Assembly: GCA_002968845.1 (NCBI GenBank)
Contig: PVBG01000002.1
Span: 372,001 to 436,000, forward strand
Reading direction: 5' to 3'
DNA from: Neorhizobium tomejilense
GTDB taxonomy: Bacteria > Pseudomonadota > Alphaproteobacteria > Rhizobiales > Rhizobiaceae
Length of the DNA stretch: 64,000 bases
Positions 53,535-62,088 of this stretch are shown here, one piece after another. Under the pieces are notes generated by a model, which made no database searches, was not told where the DNA came from, and worked only from the letters and a program-made list of their open reading frames with translations. Made by a program: the position numbers and the translations under genes. Within the stretch, counting starts at the first letter, position 1; each line of letters opens with the position of its first letter.

Positions 53535-54668
53535 TCAGGCGTGGACTTTCCCGGATGGCGCCCGGGAAGTGGGTGAGGCCGAAGCAGCCTCCGGCGAACT
53601 GAACAGAAAGAGCGCCTCGGCCGGCACGAACACGGCGACGCGGGCGCCCGGCTCGAAGGCGCGGTCGGCATCGGCCATGATTTCGTGATCGCCGAGTTTG
53701 ATGACGTGGCGCCAATGGCCGCCGGGATAACTGACGGCGGCGACCTCGCCCCGAAAGGTGATGCCGGGACCGATCGCGGCGATATCATCGGCCGGGAAAA
53801 GGCGGGCGGCCTCCGGGCGGAAGCGGGCCTCGACCGAACCGGCGGCCAGCGGACGGCCGAGGAGCGGTAGGGAACAGGCCGCATTGGCCGGGCCGGCAGC
53901 AATCGCAAACTGGTCGCCCTGCGGCGCGCCGTTCAGGAAAAGCACGTTTTCCGCGCCCATGAAGGCTGCGACGAAGGCCGAGGCGGGACGGTTATAGACA
54001 TCTTCCGGCGTGCCCTGTTGGGCGATCCTGCCGGCATTGAGGATGACGATCCGGTCGGCCATCACCATGGCCTCCTCGCGGTCGTGGGTGACGTGAATCG
54101 CGGTGATGCCGAGCCGCTTCTGCAGCGCCCGCAACTCGTGGCGCACCGTCAGGCGGATGCGGGCATCGAGGTTCGACAGCGGCTCGTCGAGCAGCAGGAT
54201 TTCCGGATCGATGGCAAGCGCCCGGCCGAGCGCGACACGCTGGCGCTGGCCGCCCGACAGCGCCTGCGGCTTGCGCGCTTCCAGCCCGTCGAGGCCGAGC
54301 AGCGACTGCATGGCGGCGACGCGGGCCGCGATCTCGGTTCGAGAAATACCCTTCAGCTTCAGCCCGTAGCCGATGTTCTGCGCCACGGTCATATGCGGCC
54401 ACAGCGCGTAGGACTGGAAAACCAGCGCCATGCCGCGCTTGTCGGGCGGCAGGTAAGTCACGTCGCGATGGCGCACCTTCACTTCACCGGCCGACGGGCT
54501 GATGAAACCGGCGAGCAGACGCAGAAGCGTGGTCTTGCCGCAGCCGGACGAACCGAGCAGCGCCACGAATTCGCCCTTAGCGATCGATAGATCGATATCG
54601 GTCAGAACCTGCGTGGCGCCATAACGGCTGGCGACACCGCGCAATTCCAGAAAACCGTCCCGTTCCAT
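53535..54668 (-). CDS. ABC importer ATP-binding protein (PotA/UgpC type)
   Basis: 377 residues. Walker A GSSGCGKTTLL (39-49), signature LSGGQRQRVALGRAL, Walker B EILLLDEPLSNLDARI, switch His in ITAIHVTHDREEAM, and a C-terminal TOBE regulatory domain from about 270. ATG 54668 follows AGGGGG. First gene of the leftward importer operon. It could also energise the UgpB-A-E system upstream, which lacks its own ATPase (inference). Confidence 0.93.
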   Translation of the reverse strand: MERDGFLELRGVASRYGATQVLTDIDLSIAKGEFVALLGSSGCGKTTLLRLLAGFISPSAGEVKVRHRDVTYLPPDKRGMALVFQSYALWPHMTVAQNIGYGLKLKGISRTEIAARVAAMQSLLGLDGLEARKPQALSGGQRQRVALGRALAIDPEILLLDEPLSNLDARIRLTVRHELRALQKRLGITAIHVTHDREEAMVMADRIVILNAGRIAQQGTPEDVYNRPASAFVAAFMGAENVLFLNGAPQGDQFAIAAGPANAACSLPLLGRPLAAGSVEARFRPEAARLFPADDIAAIGPGITFRGEVAAVSYPGGHWRHVIKLGDHEIMADADRAFEPGARVAVFVPAEALFLFSSPEAASASPTSRAPSGKVHA

Positions 54669-54679
54669 CGAACCCCCTT

Positions 54680-54695
54680 TTGCACAGCCGTGCAA
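54680..54695. promoter_or_regulatory. Candidate LacI-family operator before the ABC operon
   Basis: TTGCAC, AGCC, GTGCAA: perfect 6-bp inverted repeat with 4-nt centre, 12 nt before the ATPase start codon. Even-length palindromes of this kind are typical LacI-family sites. The regulator gene is the last of the same operon. Confidence 0.55.
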
Positions 54696-54781
54696 TCTTG
54701 CTGGGCGTTTCTTAGGGCCGGAATTTTACAGGCGGATGACACCGCAAATTTTTTATTGCCGGATGCTCGTAAGGTGGCCGC

Positions 54782-55465
54782 TCAGGCGCCCACTGAGAGC
54801 GGGGCTTCGAGCCGGGCGAGCGCTTCCTGAAGCTCGTCGGCACCGGTCGCGACGAAAGCGGCTCCGGCCTCCGCCAGGATTTTCGCGCGGCCGGGCCGCG
54901 GATCGGCAGGATCGACAAAACCGACCGCCATCATGCCCGCCGCCCTTGCCCCGGTGATCCCGTGGGCGCTGTCGTCGATCACCACGCAACGGGCCGGATC
55001 GGCGACGAGCGTTTCGGCGCAGAGATGAAACAGATCTGGCGCCGGTTTCGGCCGAACCACCATGTCGGCGCTGAAGATCGACGGCGCGAAAGCGTGCCAG
55101 AGGGGCAGAAGGCCGAGGCTTTTCGACAGCCGGTCCGTCGAGCTGTTGGAGGCGACGCATTTGCGGTGCGGCAGTGCGCGGACGAGGCTTTCGATGCCGG
55201 GCATGAGCTCCAGCGAGCGGGCGAATTCCGGATAGATATCGAGATGCCAGGCCTCGAAGACCGCATCCAGATCGGTTATTCCGAGCTCTTCGGTGCAAAT
55301 GCGACGGATGGCGCTGGCCGAATTGCCGGTGAACCGGACCAGCACCTCGTCCGCGGTGATGGCGGCGCCTGCATCCTGCAGGGCCTTGGCAAGCGTGCGG
55401 CTGGCGATCGGCTCGCTGTTGATCAGGACGCCGTCACAATCGAAAATCAGGAGATCTATCTGCAT
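54782..55465 (-). CDS. HAD-superfamily phosphatase (YieH/phosphoglucomutase-like subfamily)
   Basis: 227 residues. Nucleophile motif LLIFDCDGVLINSEPIA (Asp9 and Asp11), Ser/Thr in CVASNSSTDRL, Lys in VRPKPAPDLF and acids in CVVIDDSAHGI: all four HAD motifs are intact, with a helical cap between them. It dephosphorylates a small phosphosugar or polyol phosphate. It starts 23 nt after phoD, at the end of the ugp-like gene series, where a glycerol-3-phosphate or related substrate would make sense. Confidence 0.85.
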   Translation of the reverse strand: MQIDLLIFDCDGVLINSEPIASRTLAKALQDAGAAITADEVLVRFTGNSASAIRRICTEELGITDLDAVFEAWHLDIYPEFARSLELMPGIESLVRALPHRKCVASNSSTDRLSKSLGLLPLWHAFAPSIFSADMVVRPKPAPDLFHLCAETLVADPARCVVIDDSAHGITGARAAGMMAVGFVDPADPRPGRAKILAEAGAAFVATGADELQEALARLEAPLSVGA

Positions 55466-55488
55466 GAAAGTCCAATTTGAATGAGGCG

Positions 55489-57015
55489 TCAAAGCCGATT
55501 GACGCCAGCCAAACCGTCGGCGACGGCAAAGCTCTGGAAAACGGCAGCGGAGGAATTCTGCTGCTTGCGGTCGGTGATCCCGATGAAATCCACCTCGGCC
55601 GATCGCTCGCTCAAGCGCATGATCGCATAACCATGCTTGTCCGAGGCAAACTTGAGATGCGGGTTTTCGGCAAGCGCCGTCGCCAGGCTCGATGCCGACG
55701 GCGCATCGGAGGTGATCGAGCCGCAGACGAATTCGCTGGCGATGACCTGAGCCTTCTCCTCCGTGAAGTCGCGCTTCACGTCCGCCGCATAGAAGGCATG
55801 CAGGTCGCCGCCAATGATCAGCGGATTTTGGACCGCCGAGGTCTGCACCGCCTCCAGCAGGCGGCCGCGGGCGGCGCGGTATCCGTCCCAACCGTCGAGA
55901 TTATACGTGGTGGCCGGCCCGGACTTGGTGTCGCGCTCGGCAAGCAGCGTCTGCTGGGCGATGAGGTTCCACTTCGCCCGGCTGGCACCGAGCGTCTTGC
56001 CGAGCCATTGTTCCTGCGCCGGGCCAAGCATGGTCCGCTCCGGCCGGTCGTCGCCTGCAGACCCTTGGAGTTCCGGCGAACGATATTGCCGGGTATCGAG
56101 CAGCGTCACGCCGGCCAGATTGCCGAACCGATAATGATCGTAGATGCGCAGCGCATCGAAGCCGGCGACGAGGCTTGGATGCACCGGCATGTGCTCGAAC
56201 CAGGCCTGGTATGCGGCACGGCGGCGGGCGAGGAATTCGTCACGGTTCGGTGCGTCGGGAGCGCGGTTAGCGGCGTAGTTGTTGGTGACTTCATGGTCGT
56301 CCCAGACGACGAGCCAGGGAAAGGCGGCGTGGGCGGCCTGCAGTTGCGGGTCAGATTTGTAGAGCGCATAACGATCCCGGAATTCGTAGAGCATCGACGG
56401 CACACCGGTTTCGTGCTTGCGCACCAGCTGCGCGCCATAACTGCGCTCGTAGATGTAGTCGCCGAGATGGATGACGAGATCGAGATCGCGGCCGGCCATG
56501 TCGGCATAGGCGCTGTAGAAACCCTGTTCGTATTGCTGGCAGGAGGCGAAGGCGAGGCGAAGCGTATTGACGCTGTCGGCCGGCGCGGTGCGGGTGCGGC
56601 CGACCGGGCTTTCCGCATTGCCGGACCGGAAACGGTAGAAATACCAGCGGCCGGGCAGAAGACCCGTCACTTCCACATGCACCGAGTGGGCGAATTCCGG
56701 GACCGCGCGGAACAGGCCCGACTGGACCGGCTTTGAAAAAGCCTCGTCCTCGGCGATCATCCATTCTACGTCGATCGGATCGAGATTCGGCTTCGGCGCC
56801 GGGGCGAAAGGATCGGCGGAGGTGGCGGCCGATGTGTCTTCGAGGATCAGCCGGGTCCAGAGGACGACACTGTCGGCCCTCGGCGCGCCGGACGCGACAC
56901 CGAGAGCGAAGGGATCGGTCTTGAAGCTCGCCGCACGCGCGGAGCCGAGCGTCCGCCAGATCGCAGCCGCCGCCAGTCCGCCCACCAGCAGGCTTCGGCG
57001 ATCAATGAGCGGCAT
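55489..57015 (-). CDS. phoD: PhoD-type alkaline phosphatase/phosphodiesterase, Tat-exported
   Basis: 508 residues. Twin-arginine signal RRSLLVGGLAAAAIW at 6-20, cleaved near SARA. PhoD stretches: GVASGAPRADSVVLWTRL, LVIHLGDYIYERSYG, LVVWDDHEVTNNYAANRAPD and IIGGDLHAFYAADVK, carrying the Asp, Asn and His metal ligands (Ca/Fe type enzymes). It hydrolyses phosphate mono- or diesters in the periplasm. Start overlaps the glycerophosphodiesterase stop by 14 nt. Confidence 0.92.
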   Translation of the reverse strand: MPLIDRRSLLVGGLAAAAIWRTLGSARAASFKTDPFALGVASGAPRADSVVLWTRLILEDTSAATSADPFAPAPKPNLDPIDVEWMIAEDEAFSKPVQSGLFRAVPEFAHSVHVEVTGLLPGRWYFYRFRSGNAESPVGRTRTAPADSVNTLRLAFASCQQYEQGFYSAYADMAGRDLDLVIHLGDYIYERSYGAQLVRKHETGVPSMLYEFRDRYALYKSDPQLQAAHAAFPWLVVWDDHEVTNNYAANRAPDAPNRDEFLARRRAAYQAWFEHMPVHPSLVAGFDALRIYDHYRFGNLAGVTLLDTRQYRSPELQGSAGDDRPERTMLGPAQEQWLGKTLGASRAKWNLIAQQTLLAERDTKSGPATTYNLDGWDGYRAARGRLLEAVQTSAVQNPLIIGGDLHAFYAADVKRDFTEEKAQVIASEFVCGSITSDAPSASSLATALAENPHLKFASDKHGYAIMRLSERSAEVDFIGITDRKQQNSSAAVFQSFAVADGLAGVNRL

Positions 57016-57754
57016 CGAACAGCCCTTCGCGTGCCTTGACGGCGAGATCCGGCCGGTCGGTGGTGATCTGGCGCAGCGGCCGCTTCAGCCAGAAGGACAG
57101 GTCTTCCAGCTCGTTAGGAACCCAGGCGCCGAGCTTTTCGGCCGGGACGAGCGCGGAGAGCAGTTCCCATTCCTCGAGCAACAGAGCCTTTTCGATTGCC
57201 AGCACGTCGGAAACCCGCAGCATGGCTTCGACGGACTGGCGCAGGCCGAGAGCCTGGACGGATTTGTGATTGAGCGACGACAGCCGGCGGATATGCGGCG
57301 CGACTTCACCGATCGTCTTCAGGACGTCGCCGCTGAAGCTGGTCAGGAAGGAATTGTCCGCGATACCAAAGCGATCGATCATCGCCGCAGCCTTGGCTTC
57401 GAGGCCTTCATAGGGCTTGCCGTCGGCATCGGCCTTCAGCTCCACATGCAGTTCGAGGCCGGTCGGCGCGTAGATTTCGAGCACGTCTTCGAGCGTCGGG
57501 ATGTGCTCATCGGTGCCCTTGAGGATCACCGAACGGTATTCGCCGGCGGCAAGCTCGGTCACCCGGCCTGAGCGTTCGGTGGTGCGGTCGAGCGTCGCGT
57601 CATGGATCACAAGGAGCTCGCCGGTGGCGCTCAGATGCACGTCGAATTCGACCGATTCGACGGAGAGGTCGAGAAGGTTGCGGAATCCTGTCAGGCTGTT
57701 CTCGGCCCAGAGATTGCGGGCGCCGCGATGGCCGACGATGATGGGATTGGTCAT
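57002..57754 (-). CDS. Glycerophosphodiester phosphodiesterase (UgpQ-like)
   Basis: 250 residues, no signal peptide, so cytosolic. Catalytic motif GHRGARNLWAENSLTGF with His9 and Glu19-type residues, then VEFDVHLSATGELLVIHD with the second His. It splits glycerophosphodiesters to glycerol-3-phosphate and alcohol. It is placed 16 nt after ugpE, as ugpQ is in other bacteria. Confidence 0.9.
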   Translation of the reverse strand: MTNPIIVGHRGARNLWAENSLTGFRNLLDLSVESVEFDVHLSATGELLVIHDATLDRTTERSGRVTELAAGEYRSVILKGTDEHIPTLEDVLEIYAPTGLELHVELKADADGKPYEGLEAKAAAMIDRFGIADNSFLTSFSGDVLKTIGEVAPHIRRLSSLNHKSVQALGLRQSVEAMLRVSDVLAIEKALLLEEWELLSALVPAEKLGAWVPNELEDLSFWLKRPLRQITTDRPDLAVKAREGLFDAAH

Positions 57755-57770
57755 TGGAAATACCTCATTT

Positions 57771-58697
57771 CTATTTGCTGGAATCCACCAGGCCCTTGGT
57801 GAACCAGCGTTGCATCAGAAGGATGACGAGAGCCGGCGGCGCCATCACAAAAAAAGAAGCAGCCATGGCGATATTCCAGGCCGGCTGGGCGTCGGCGACC
57901 GGGATCAGGTCCTTCAATCCGATCATCGCCGTCGCCATCGCCTTTTCGGTGGTGAAAAGAAGCGGCCAGAGATACTGGTTCCAGCCGTAGAGGAAGAGAA
58001 TGATCGACAGCGCCGCGATATTGGCGCGCGACAGCGGCAGCAGCACGTCCCAGAAGAATTTCAACGGCCCGGCGCCGTCAAGCTTGGCAGCCTCGCAGAG
58101 TTCGTCGGGCACCGTCAGGAAGAACTGACGGAACAGGAAGGTCGCGGACGCCGAGGCGATCAGCGGCAGGATGAGCCCGCCGTAGCTGTTGATCATGTTC
58201 CACTGCAGCGCCGCGTCGAGCTGATAGCCGGTCCTGTCGGCGATGAAGCCGGTCAGGCCGATCGCCTCGAACAGTGATCGCAGCGGGCCGCCGGCATCGG
58301 CCACCGCCTCGTAGGTCGGGATGATGCGTACTTCCACCGGCAGCATCAGCGAGATGAAGATCAGCCAGAAAGCGGTCATGCGGAAGGGAAAGCGGAAATA
58401 GGTGACCGCGAAGCCGGCTATCAGCGAGACCGTCAGCTTGCCGACGACGATGCCGACAGTCACGATGAGGGAGTTGACGTAGAGACGGCTGAACTGGCCT
58501 TCGTTCCAGGCGAGGACGGTGTTCTCGACGAAATGGCCGCCCGGGACCAGCGGAAACGGCACCTGCTGCACTTCGCCGACCGTCAGCGAACCGGCGACGA
58601 AAGCGAAATAGAGCGGCATGCAGACGACTGCGGCACCGATCAGCAGAACGACGTGGCAGAAGATCGAGAGGCCCGTGTGACGTTCGACCATGGTCAC
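57771..58697 (-). CDS. ugpE: Glycerol-3-phosphate-type ABC permease UgpE
   Basis: 308 residues, six membrane segments, EAA loop CEAAKLDGAGPLKFFWDVLL. VPFPLVPGGHFVENTV and the long first periplasmic loop are typical of UgpE. With UgpA it forms the channel; starts overlap by 4 nt. Could carry glycerol-3-phosphate or glycerophosphodiesters. Confidence 0.87.
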   Translation of the reverse strand: MTMVERHTGLSIFCHVVLLIGAAVVCMPLYFAFVAGSLTVGEVQQVPFPLVPGGHFVENTVLAWNEGQFSRLYVNSLIVTVGIVVGKLTVSLIAGFAVTYFRFPFRMTAFWLIFISLMLPVEVRIIPTYEAVADAGGPLRSLFEAIGLTGFIADRTGYQLDAALQWNMINSYGGLILPLIASASATFLFRQFFLTVPDELCEAAKLDGAGPLKFFWDVLLPLSRANIAALSIILFLYGWNQYLWPLLFTTEKAMATAMIGLKDLIPVADAQPAWNIAMAASFFVMAPPALVILLMQRWFTKGLVDSSK

Positions 58698-59686
58698 ACC
58701 TGATAATTGACTTTGCGCTCGACGGCGCGGAACTGCAGGAAGGTGAAGAGCACGGCGATCGCCATCAGGATCACCGACTGAGCGGCCGACGAGCCGAGAT
58801 CGAGCTGGCGAAAACCGTCCTGGTAGACCTTGTAGACCAGCGTGTTGGTGCTGCCGGCGGGTCCGCCGTGCGTCACGGTGTCGATGATGCCGAAGGTCTC
58901 GAACAGGCCGTAGACGAAGTTCATGACGATCAGGAAGAAAATCGTCGGCGCCGCCATGGGCAGCGTCACTGTGAAAAAGCGGCGGACCGGACGAGCGCCG
59001 TCGATCGCGGCTGCCTCCATCACCGAGGCCGGCACGGCCAGGAACGCCGCGACGAGGAAGATGTAATCGTAGCAGACATGTTTCCAGACCGCCGCGACCG
59101 AAACCAGCAGCAGCGCATCGAACGGCCGGCGGTTCGGGTCCCAGGCGAAACCGATCTCATGCAGCATCTGGGCGAGCGGGCCGACGGTCGGGTTGAACAG
59201 GAAGGCCCAGAGAACGCCCGATATCGCCGGTGCGATGGCATAGGGCAGCAGGATGACGCCCTTGTAGATCGCCCTGCCGCGCATGACGTTGTCGGTGGCG
59301 AAGGCCAATAACCCGGCGATGACGAGCGTCGCGATGCATTGCACCACCGTGAACCACAGCGTGAGGATGGCGCTGTCGCGGTATTCCGGGCTTGAAAACA
59401 GGGTGGTGAAATTTTCCAGCCCGACGAAGATCATCGTGCCGCCGAACGGATCCACCTGCACGAAGGCAAGCGACAGCGCCTTCCAGGTGGGGATGAAAAA
59501 GAAGAAGAGCAGGATCAGCAGCTGCGGCGCGAGCAGGCCCGCGGCCAGCCAGGGCCGCCGGAAATGCGAGGCCTTGAGCCCCGCTTCCGACGTCCCCACC
59601 AGGGAGCTCAGGCTCCGCCGCAAGGGTAACCGAGGGCGTGTCGCCGCGCCCTCGTTCCTGATCATGATGGCGTCACTTGCCGGCAT
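58694..59686 (-). CDS. ugpA: Glycerol-3-phosphate-type ABC permease UgpA
   Basis: 330 residues, a 45-residue basic N-terminal tail and six membrane segments. EAA loop MEAAAIDGARPVRRFFTVTL. GLFETFGIIDTVTHGGPAGS is characteristic of UgpA. The first ATG (59686) overlaps the ugpB end by 14 nt; ATG 59665 would avoid overlap and is possible, as neither has a strong ribosome site. Confidence 0.87.
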   Translation of the reverse strand: MPASDAIMIRNEGAATRPRLPLRRSLSSLVGTSEAGLKASHFRRPWLAAGLLAPQLLILLFFFFIPTWKALSLAFVQVDPFGGTMIFVGLENFTTLFSSPEYRDSAILTLWFTVVQCIATLVIAGLLAFATDNVMRGRAIYKGVILLPYAIAPAISGVLWAFLFNPTVGPLAQMLHEIGFAWDPNRRPFDALLLVSVAAVWKHVCYDYIFLVAAFLAVPASVMEAAAIDGARPVRRFFTVTLPMAAPTIFFLIVMNFVYGLFETFGIIDTVTHGGPAGSTNTLVYKVYQDGFRQLDLGSSAAQSVILMAIAVLFTFLQFRAVERKVNYQV

Positions 59687-60998
59687 GGAGCTTCTCGTAC
59701 TGGCGCAGGATCTCGTTGCCGCGCTTGACGGAACTATCCAGTGCTTCCTGCGGGGTCTTCTTGCCGGTCCAGACGGCCTGGATTTCCTCGATCAGGATGG
59801 CGGTCGACTGGTTGTGGTTGCCGAAGCGGAAGCCGCGGGAATTATCCGTCGGCTCGCCACGTGACAGCTGCTCGATGGCGATTTCGCGGGTCGGATGATC
59901 CTTGAAATAACCATCGGTCTTCATCTTCTGGTAGGCCGCATTGGTGACCGGAACGTAGCCAGTCGCCTTGCTCCACCATTCCTGGGTTGCCGGCTGGGCG
60001 ACGAAGTTGAAGAAGGCGGCGACGCCGGCCTGAACCTCTTCCGACTTGCCCTTGACCGCCCAGAGCGACGCGCCGCCGATCGTGCCGTTCTTGACGTCGA
60101 CGCCCTCTTCATGCGGCATGACCGCGGCGCTCCACTTGAACTTCGCGTCCGCTTCAACGCCGGAATGGCTGGCGGTGGAGTTGATGATCGTGGCGCAGGT
60201 GCCTGACGTGAAGAGGCTGATCGGGGCGACGCCCTGGCCGGCGATCTTCAGCACGCCGTCATCCACCCATTTCTTGAGACGGGCGACCTGACCGACCACG
60301 CCGGTCTTGTTGTAGACGAATTCGGTGTCGAGACCGCCATAGCCGTTGGCCTTGGTGGCAAAGGGGTAGTTGTTGATCGCCGAATAGTTCTCGATCAGGC
60401 TCCACTGGAAATCGCCCGGCAGCGCCATCGGGCAATCGGTGACCTTTTTCTCCTTCAGCGCATAAAGCTGCTTTTCGAGGCCTTGCCAGGTATCCGACGG
60501 CGCGTCGAAGCCGGCCGCATTGAAGGCATCGGCATTGTACCAGAGAATCGGCGTCGACGAGTTGAAGGGAAGCGCCGCCGGTTTGCCGTTGACGATATAG
60601 AAGCCGGCGACCGGCTTGACGAAATCGCTCCAGTCGATCTTGTAGCCTTGCTTGGCCATCAGCTGGTCGACAGGGATGACCGCACCGGAATTCAGCATGG
60701 TCATGAAACCGCGCTCGGCAGACTGAAGGATAGCCGGCTGCTGATTGACCCGGTACGCGGCGACCATGGCCGCCATGGTCTCTTCGTAATTGCCCTTGAA
60801 CGTGCCGACGACCTCGTACTTGTCCTGGGACTTGTTGAAGTCGGAGATCAGCTTCTGGACGGTATCGCCGAGCTTGCCGGAGATCGCATACCACCACTCG
60901 ATCTTGACGCGGTCGGCAGCAGTTGCTCCCGTCGCGCCCATCAGCAGCGCGCCGGCGGCAAGAAGGCCGGTTATCGATTTCACGTATGTCGAAGCCAT
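59673..60998 (-). CDS. ugpB: Glycerol-3-phosphate-type periplasmic binding protein UgpB
   Basis: 441 residues. Signal peptide 1-27 (ends ATGATA before ADRV). Strong resemblance to UgpB: IEWWYAISGKLGDTVQKLIS, VGTFKGNYEETMAAMVAAYR, QPAILQSAERGFMTML, and the C-terminal WTGKKTPQEALDSSVKRGNE. ATG 60998 has AGGGAC upstream; an ATG at 61085 would extend it without a signal-peptide logic. First gene of the leftward series ugpB-ugpA-ugpE-gdpD-phoD-HAD. Confidence 0.9.
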   Translation of the reverse strand: MASTYVKSITGLLAAGALLMGATGATAADRVKIEWWYAISGKLGDTVQKLISDFNKSQDKYEVVGTFKGNYEETMAAMVAAYRVNQQPAILQSAERGFMTMLNSGAVIPVDQLMAKQGYKIDWSDFVKPVAGFYIVNGKPAALPFNSSTPILWYNADAFNAAGFDAPSDTWQGLEKQLYALKEKKVTDCPMALPGDFQWSLIENYSAINNYPFATKANGYGGLDTEFVYNKTGVVGQVARLKKWVDDGVLKIAGQGVAPISLFTSGTCATIINSTASHSGVEADAKFKWSAAVMPHEEGVDVKNGTIGGASLWAVKGKSEEVQAGVAAFFNFVAQPATQEWWSKATGYVPVTNAAYQKMKTDGYFKDHPTREIAIEQLSRGEPTDNSRGFRFGNHNQSTAILIEEIQAVWTGKKTPQEALDSSVKRGNEILRQYEKLHAGK

Positions 60999-61095
60999 GT
61001 TTCGGTCCCTGATAATCGGGTCTTTCGCACGACCCGCCCTGTTTCGGTTCTGGCCATCTCCATCAGTCTGGGTTAGCCATGACATGGATGGGTAA

Positions 61096-61120
61096 GTTAC
61101 ATGTGTTACGTGTGTGTGAC
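61096..61120. promoter_or_regulatory. Repeated GTKAC half-sites in the ugpB/SorC divergent promoter
   Basis: GTTAC at 61096-61100 and 61105-61109, GTGAC at 61116-61120, in the 148-nt gap between ugpB and the SorC-type gene. Spacing of 9 and 11 nt on one face suggests a multimeric regulator such as SorC. No Pho box with the usual direct-repeat spacing was found here. Confidence 0.35.
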
Positions 61121-61146
61121 ATATGATACTTCGAAGGGCAGGGACA

Positions 61147-62085
61147 ATGGAATATCGTGAGCTGATGGTGCGGGCCGCGTGGCTCTATCATGTGGAAAGC
61201 CTTACCCAGCAGCAGATCGCCGAACGGATGAATATCACCCGCCGGCGGGTCAACGAGATCCTCTCGGAGGCGCTGGAAGCAGGCGTCGTCAGGATCAGCT
61301 TCGATTCCGTGCTGGCGGAAAGCGTCGAGCTGGAAGCGAAACTGCGCAAGCGGTTCGGCCTGCAGGATGCGGTCGTGGTGCCGACGCCGGCGGACGCGGG
61401 GCTTCTGCATTCGGTGCTCGGACGCGGTGCCGCCGGCTTTCTCGGCCGGCTGATCCAGACGCAGAAACCCGCATCGATCGGCGTCGGTTGGGGCTCGACG
61501 CTGCGCGAGACGATCCAGCACATCCCGTCGCTGAACGAGCCGCAGATCAAGGTGCGCTCGATGATGGGCGGGCTGACGCAGGGCTCTGAAATCAACACGT
61601 TCGAGATCGTCCGCGGCTTCGCGCAGGTGCTGAACGCTCAGTGCCGCTATTTCGTGGCGCCGATCTATGCCGAGAGCCCGGAATCGCGCGATGCGATCAT
61701 TTCGCAGGCGGTGTTCCAGAGGACGTTCAAGCAGATCTGCGAGGTGGATGTCGCCTACCTCAGCGTCGGCGACGTATCGCAGCAGTCGCTGCAGGTGCGC
61801 TATGGTCTTCCCGAAGGCATGAACGAGCAGATCCTCAGGAAAGCCGGCGCGGTCGGCGACCTGATGGGCCGTTATCTCGACGCGACGGGCAAGGAAATCG
61901 ACCATCCATTGAACCGCCAGGTTCTCGCCCCGGAGATGGAGGATTTCCGAAAAATCGGCTGCCGAATCGTCGCGTCGGGCGGGGCGCACAAGCGCAAGAT
62001 CCTGCAGGCGGTGGCACAGAGCGGGCTCGTCAACGTGATGATCACCGACGCCGACAGTGCCAAGGCCATGCTGGCGGCAAAATAG
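61147..62085 (+). CDS. SorC/DeoR-family transcriptional regulator
   Basis: 312 residues. HTH at about 15-55 (YHVESLTQQQIAERMNITRR, RVNEILSEALEAGVV), then a sugar-phosphate-binding-type domain (IGVGWGSTLRETIQHIPS, NVMITDADSAKAML). Start ATG 61147 after AGGGA; ATG 61123 lies upstream without ribosome site. Such regulators bind phosphorylated sugars or polyols. Divergent from ugpB, so probably the regulator of that operon; glycerol-3-phosphate or a related phosphate ester may be its effector (inference). Confidence 0.88.
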   Translation: MEYRELMVRAAWLYHVESLTQQQIAERMNITRRRVNEILSEALEAGVVRISFDSVLAESVELEAKLRKRFGLQDAVVVPTPADAGLLHSVLGRGAAGFLGRLIQTQKPASIGVGWGSTLRETIQHIPSLNEPQIKVRSMMGGLTQGSEINTFEIVRGFAQVLNAQCRYFVAPIYAESPESRDAIISQAVFQRTFKQICEVDVAYLSVGDVSQQSLQVRYGLPEGMNEQILRKAGAVGDLMGRYLDATGKEIDHPLNRQVLAPEMEDFRKIGCRIVASGGAHKRKILQAVAQSGLVNVMITDADSAKAMLAAK

Positions 62086-62088
62086 CCG

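Noticed and set aside
60999..61146. PhoB box in front of ugpB
   Set aside because: TGTCA/TGTAA words are present on the minus strand, but their spacing does not match the 11-bp direct-repeat period of a Pho box.
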